NCBI RefSeq assembly: GCF_008641105.1
Contig: NZ_VTTI01000004.1
Span: 248,001 to 312,000, forward strand
Reading direction: 5' to 3'
Length of the DNA stretch: 64,000 nucleotides
From: Halopseudomonas salina
GTDB taxonomy: Bacteria; Pseudomonadota; Gammaproteobacteria; Pseudomonadales; Pseudomonadaceae
Shown here: positions 61,052 to 64,000 of the stretch, one piece after another
How positions within the stretch are numbered: the first letter of the stretch is position 1
Layout: each line of letters begins with the position of its first letter
Notes under the pieces: generated by a model
The model's database searches: none
What the model saw: the letters and a program-made list of their open reading frames with translations, nothing else
What the model was told of the DNA's origin: nothing
Translations under genes and position numbers: made by a program

Positions 61052-62485
61052 CTACTCGGCCAATCGGAAAGTAATGTAGCTGGCGCGGCCCTGGCGGACC
61101 ACGCGCATGGAAACCGAGCGATCTGTGGGTAACGCCTCGGCTATTTCCTCGAACTGCTCCACCGACTCGATCTGTCTGTTATCCAGGCTGGTGATAACAT
61201 CACCGGCCCTCAGCCCCACCATCGCCGCCGGACCCTGGCGTACCTCACGTACAACAATACCTGCGGCCACATCCATGGCCTCACGCTGCTTCTGCGTCAG
61301 CTCGGCTACTACAACGCCAAGCCGGTTAGTCGCTGCGGATGGCGCCTGCTCGCTTGGCACGGCTGCCGCTGCGATCGAATCATCCTCGGGCAGCGCACCG
61401 ACTTCCAGATTCAGGGTGCGGCGCTTTCTGTCTCGCATAACAACAACGGAGGCCTTTTCACCCGGACGCACCCGACCCACAGCATGGGGCAGATCGGAGG
61501 ACATATTGATCTCCTGACCGTTGAACTGCAGGATTACATCGCCGACCTGCAGGCCACCCTCGTCCGCCGGACCGCCCGGCATGATCTGAGCCACCAGCGC
61601 GCCTGCCGGCTTGGGCAGACCAAAGGACTCAGCCAGGTCCTTGTTTATTTCCTGGACTACAACCCCCAACCATCCGCGCTGCACGGTGCCGTTTTTCTTC
61701 AACTGCGCTACCACATCCATGGCAACGTCAGCCGGAATTGCAAAGGAGAGCCCCATGAAACCGCCGGACCGGGTGAAGATCTGCGAGTTGATACCCACTA
61801 CTTCCCCATCAAGATTCAAGAGCGGGCCGCCAGAATTACCCGGATTGATGGCCACGTCAGTCTGAATGAAAGGAACATAGTTCTCGGTCGGCAGACTCCG
61901 ACCTTTTGCGCTCACAATTCCCGCCGTTACCGAATAATCAAAGCCAAAAGGCGAGCCAATCGCAAGAACCCATTCACCCGGCTTGAGATCCGACGATTTG
62001 CCGATTCGAACAGCAGGCAAATCTTCATCAGCCTCAATCTTCAGCAGCGCGAGATCCGAACGCGGATCGGCACCTACCAGCTTGGCTACCATTTCCCGGC
62101 GGTCGGACAAACGCACGAATATCTCGTCGGCCCCTTCTATCACGTGATTATTTGTCAGAACATAACCATCATCTGAAAGAATGAATCCAGAGCCCAGTGA
62201 TTGGGGTGAGGGTTGCTGCCGGCCTGGCTGCTGGGGACCCTGAGGAAAACCGTGCTCGAAGAACTCACGGAAAATGGGTGGCAACCCCTCAAGATCGGGC
62301 ATGCCCTGCCCACCGGCCACTGGCGATCGGCTGGCCGCACGACTGGTGCTGATATTGACTACGGCGGGGGATACTTCCTCCACCAGATCAGTAAAATCAG
62401 GGAGCCCCTGAGCCAGACCCAGCGATTGCCAGCCAAGCAGTGCTGTGGCGGCTGTCGCAGCCATCAAGCGCTTCATCGAATACAT
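61052..62485 (-). CDS. mucD: Periplasmic serine protease MucD (DegP/HtrA family)
   Basis: MucD degrades misfolded envelope proteins and damps AlgU activation. The ATG at 62483-62485 has AGAGG 9 bases upstream, giving 477 residues. A signal peptide covers about 1-25 (cut near GLAQ). The catalytic triad is H114 (NNHVIE), D144 (RSDLALL) and S218 (NPGNSGG). Two PDZ domains follow (about 280-370 and 385-475). Genes mucB and mucC precede it. Confidence 0.96.
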   Translation of the reverse strand: MYSMKRLMAATAATALLGWQSLGLAQGLPDFTDLVEEVSPAVVNISTSRAASRSPVAGGQGMPDLEGLPPIFREFFEHGFPQGPQQPGRQQPSPQSLGSGFILSDDGYVLTNNHVIEGADEIFVRLSDRREMVAKLVGADPRSDLALLKIEADEDLPAVRIGKSSDLKPGEWVLAIGSPFGFDYSVTAGIVSAKGRSLPTENYVPFIQTDVAINPGNSGGPLLNLDGEVVGINSQIFTRSGGFMGLSFAIPADVAMDVVAQLKKNGTVQRGWLGVVVQEINKDLAESFGLPKPAGALVAQIMPGGPADEGGLQVGDVILQFNGQEINMSSDLPHAVGRVRPGEKASVVVMRDRKRRTLNLEVGALPEDDSIAAAAVPSEQAPSAATNRLGVVVAELTQKQREAMDVAAGIVVREVRQGPAAMVGLRAGDVITSLDNRQIESVEQFEEIAEALPTDRSVSMRVVRQGRASYITFRLAE

Positions 62486-62501
62486 ATGATTGAGCCTCTT
62501 T

Positions 62502-62975
62502 CTAGAATGAGCCTCGGACCAGCAAAGGCGCTGCTGATCCATCAGGCAAATGTCGTAGTACGCGAGCATGATAAGCCGGATTGCCACGTTCGCGTTGCGC
62601 CCACCAACCTGTTGTGACAAATCCGCTGGCAAGCCCGCAAGCCGCCGCGAGGATAATCCAGGGTTCGGACATTCCTAGCTGATCCGTCAGCGCAGCGAAA
62701 ATGAACATTGCAAGCAGGGGCAGGATATACATCAGGGTTGACGCCTTTACAACAGCATCCTCCGGAAGACCTATGATGACCTCGTCACCGATCGATAGAG
62801 GCTGGTCGCAAAGCACCCGGATAAAACCACGGCGCGCGCCGGACCCCAGGCGCTCGAGCAATGCCTGGCCGCACCCGGCCCGGGCCTGGCAGCTATTGCA
62901 CGTGCTGCGCCGGATGGTTTCGACCCAGGCAGCGCCCGGTTCCAGACTCAGAATTCTACCGCGCTCTTCAATCAC
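62502..62975 (-). CDS. mucC: RseC/MucC-family inner membrane protein
   Basis: The 157-residue protein has an N-terminal cysteine cluster (C26, C29, C35 in CNSCQARAGC), two membrane helices (about 80-98 and 104-124) and a short C-terminal tail, the plan of RseC/MucC. In E. coli RseC belongs to the sigma-E operon and is linked to reduction of SoxR; in Pseudomonas MucC affects alginate control weakly. The GTG start at 62973-62975 has AGGTG upstream. It lies 62 bp after mucB. Confidence 0.92.
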   Translation of the reverse strand: MIEERGRILSLEPGAAWVETIRRSTCNSCQARAGCGQALLERLGSGARRGFIRVLCDQPLSIGDEVIIGLPEDAVVKASTLMYILPLLAMFIFAALTDQLGMSEPWIILAAACGLASGFVTTGWWAQRERGNPAYHARVLRHLPDGSAAPLLVRGSF

Positions 62976-63037
62976 GCTTTGTCACCTGCAATGCCTGCAA
63001 AAACGTAATGAGAAATTCTCAATCGGCACGCGATCTG

Positions 63038-64000
63038 TCAAGGGTTAGCCTCGATAAACGCTTGGGAATCAAAATCAGGTGACAGGGACGCGACTATACG
63101 ACCTGCTGTAACCGGTGGTATCTCGCCAACAACGGTAGCCATGAAAGCCCCGCCTGGCGTGTCCAGCCTGCGACTGACAGCAATTGTCGGCCCCAGTTGG
63201 GCAAGAAGGTCTGCTGCTACCTGACCGTCAACTAAAGGCTCGATAAAAACGGTAAACCGGGCAAAACCGTCAGTGAAAATCTGGGTAACGATTGGCAGGT
63301 CACTGTCAGCTGACTGGCGAGCCTCACGCCTAATGGGTGCAAAACCAGGAGGGACCCAGGCCGGCAACCAGCGGTCGTTCGCCAGCGATGTCACTACAGA
63401 TTCTTCATTCACCGCCAAACAGGTACTGGCGGCTGAGAGATTTTTCGGATCAACAGAACCGAGCTGCAAATTGGTAAATTGAAATCGCTCCAGTAACGCG
63501 CCCTTCTCGTCGACCAGCAAGGCCTGCAACAGCAGACCACTGTCGACATCAAGGTAGAGCTCGTGGGCGTAACGGAAGGAATCGCGCGGCTGGACTGATA
63601 AAACAGTGACGGCTCGGTTGGCAACCCGGCCAGAACCGAGCACCTCCAATGAATACCACTGCTGAAGCGTTGGTGCTTGTTCCGGCAGCATTGCCCTGTC
63701 CGATGGCGCCGCACCTGCGGTCGGAGCGCTCGTGCATTCCAATGCATCGTTCCGGCGCAACCACTCCTGAGGCGTACCGTCAGTGCGCAGCAAGCGTTCC
63801 ACGACTTCGCCGTTGGCCTGCCGCCAGACTCTGTGGGTACTGAAGCTACCAGCGCGCTCATAGATAAAGTCGCCCTGGTAACTCATCCCATGCGCTGCGC
63901 TGGTCATCTTTTTCAACAGCGTTTCAGCTTCATCAGCCATCAGCGGGCCGGCAAATAGCAGCGCAGTCGATACCAAACCCACTACGAGACAGCTGCGCAA
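63038..64000 (-). CDS. mucB: Sigma factor AlgU regulatory protein MucB (RseB)
   Basis: MucB binds the periplasmic domain of the anti-sigma factor MucA and shields it from proteolysis until lipid or envelope signals arrive. The visible 320 residues include a signal peptide (about 1-22, ending PLMA) and the RseB fold with YQGDFIYERAGSFSTHRVWR and FTVFIEPLVDG. The first codon in the window is TTG at 63998-64000; because a complete signal peptide is visible, the start is this codon or just beyond the edge. MucA and AlgU should lie to the right. Confidence 0.93.
   Translation of the reverse strand: MRSCLVVGLVSTALLFAGPLMADEAETLLKKMTSAAHGMSYQGDFIYERAGSFSTHRVWRQANGEVVERLLRTDGTPQEWLRRNDALECTSAPTAGAAPSDRAMLPEQAPTLQQWYSLEVLGSGRVANRAVTVLSVQPRDSFRYAHELYLDVDSGLLLQALLVDEKGALLERFQFTNLQLGSVDPKNLSAASTCLAVNEESVVTSLANDRWLPAWVPPGFAPIRREARQSADSDLPIVTQIFTDGFARFTVFIEPLVDGQVAADLLAQLGPTIAVSRRLDTPGGAFMATVVGEIPPVTAGRIVASLSPDFDSQAFIEANP

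Overview
The window is a gene-dense bacterial chromosome segment with no rRNA, tRNA, CRISPR array, prophage or complete insertion sequence that I can see. Protein content and gene order point to a gammaproteobacterium of the Pseudomonadaceae. The diagnostic blocks are tilS-accA-dnaE-rnhB-lpxB-lpxA-fabZ-lpxD-skp-bamA-rseP-dxr-cdsA-uppS-frr-pyrH-tsf-rpsB, divergent map-glnD-dapC, a plsB-linked Gld-like ABC cassette, gacS beside cysM-rlmD-relA-mazG, and mucB-mucC-mucD-lepA-lepB-rnc-era-recO-pdxJ-acpS. The moderate GC content and the repeats suggest a lineage other than P. aeruginosa (possibly the Halopseudomonas/pertucinogena side), but I cannot settle the species.

Layout. 1-19.9 kb, all minus strand: a long envelope and core-process block covering tRNA-Ile lysidine synthesis, acetyl-CoA carboxylase, replicative polymerase, lipid A and fatty acid synthesis, the outer-membrane assembly factors Skp and BamA, the RseP protease, isoprenoid, CDP-DAG and undecaprenyl synthesis, ribosome recycling, UMP kinase, EF-Ts and S2. 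A 522-bp non-coding gap before dnaE (4742-5263) holds repeat and hairpin elements. 20.1-26.3 kb, plus strand: map, glnD and the lysine/DAP genes dapC, an ArsC-like reductase and dapD. 26.3-26.6 kb: terminators set between arrays of 7-bp repeats. 26.5-32.5 kb: tcdA (minus), then a plus run of a spermidine-synthase-like protein, rlmF, dapE, rlmA, an unknown acidic protein, a K+-channel-like membrane protein and trxC. 32.6-37.1 kb, minus: a four-gene ABC exporter-type cassette (ATPase, permease, GldG-like, DUF4340) of unknown substrate. 37.5-46.0 kb: plsB, then rsmJ, a disordered small protein, tsaB, adk and ppc (minus), then a small unknown protein (plus). 46.0-51.4 kb, minus: mazG, relA, rlmD, cysM. 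51.5-54.3 kb, plus: the GacS/BarA-type hybrid kinase. 54.3-64.0 kb, minus: acpS, pdxJ, recO, era, rnc, a DUF4845 protein, lepB, lepA, mucD, mucC, mucB.

How the genes work together. The first block couples lipid A, phospholipid and cell-wall lipid carrier synthesis with outer-membrane protein assembly and RseP. The last block encodes the periplasmic and inner-membrane arm (MucB, MucC, MucD) of the AlgU envelope-stress system; algU and mucA would lie just past the right edge. RelA, GlnD and GacS place stringent, nitrogen and Gac/Rsm regulation in the same window. Translational coupling is widespread: many junctions are 4-base NTGA overlaps, and many starts are GTG or TTG, so several starts given here are shorter or different from the longest open frame.

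Nothing here is a clear new defence or mobile system. The best leads are the conserved but functionally unassigned Gld-like ABC cassette, the short three-helix TVGYGD channel protein, the S2-type leader of rpsB, and the 7-bp-periodic repeat arrays between dapD and tcdA that run into the 3' end of tcdA.
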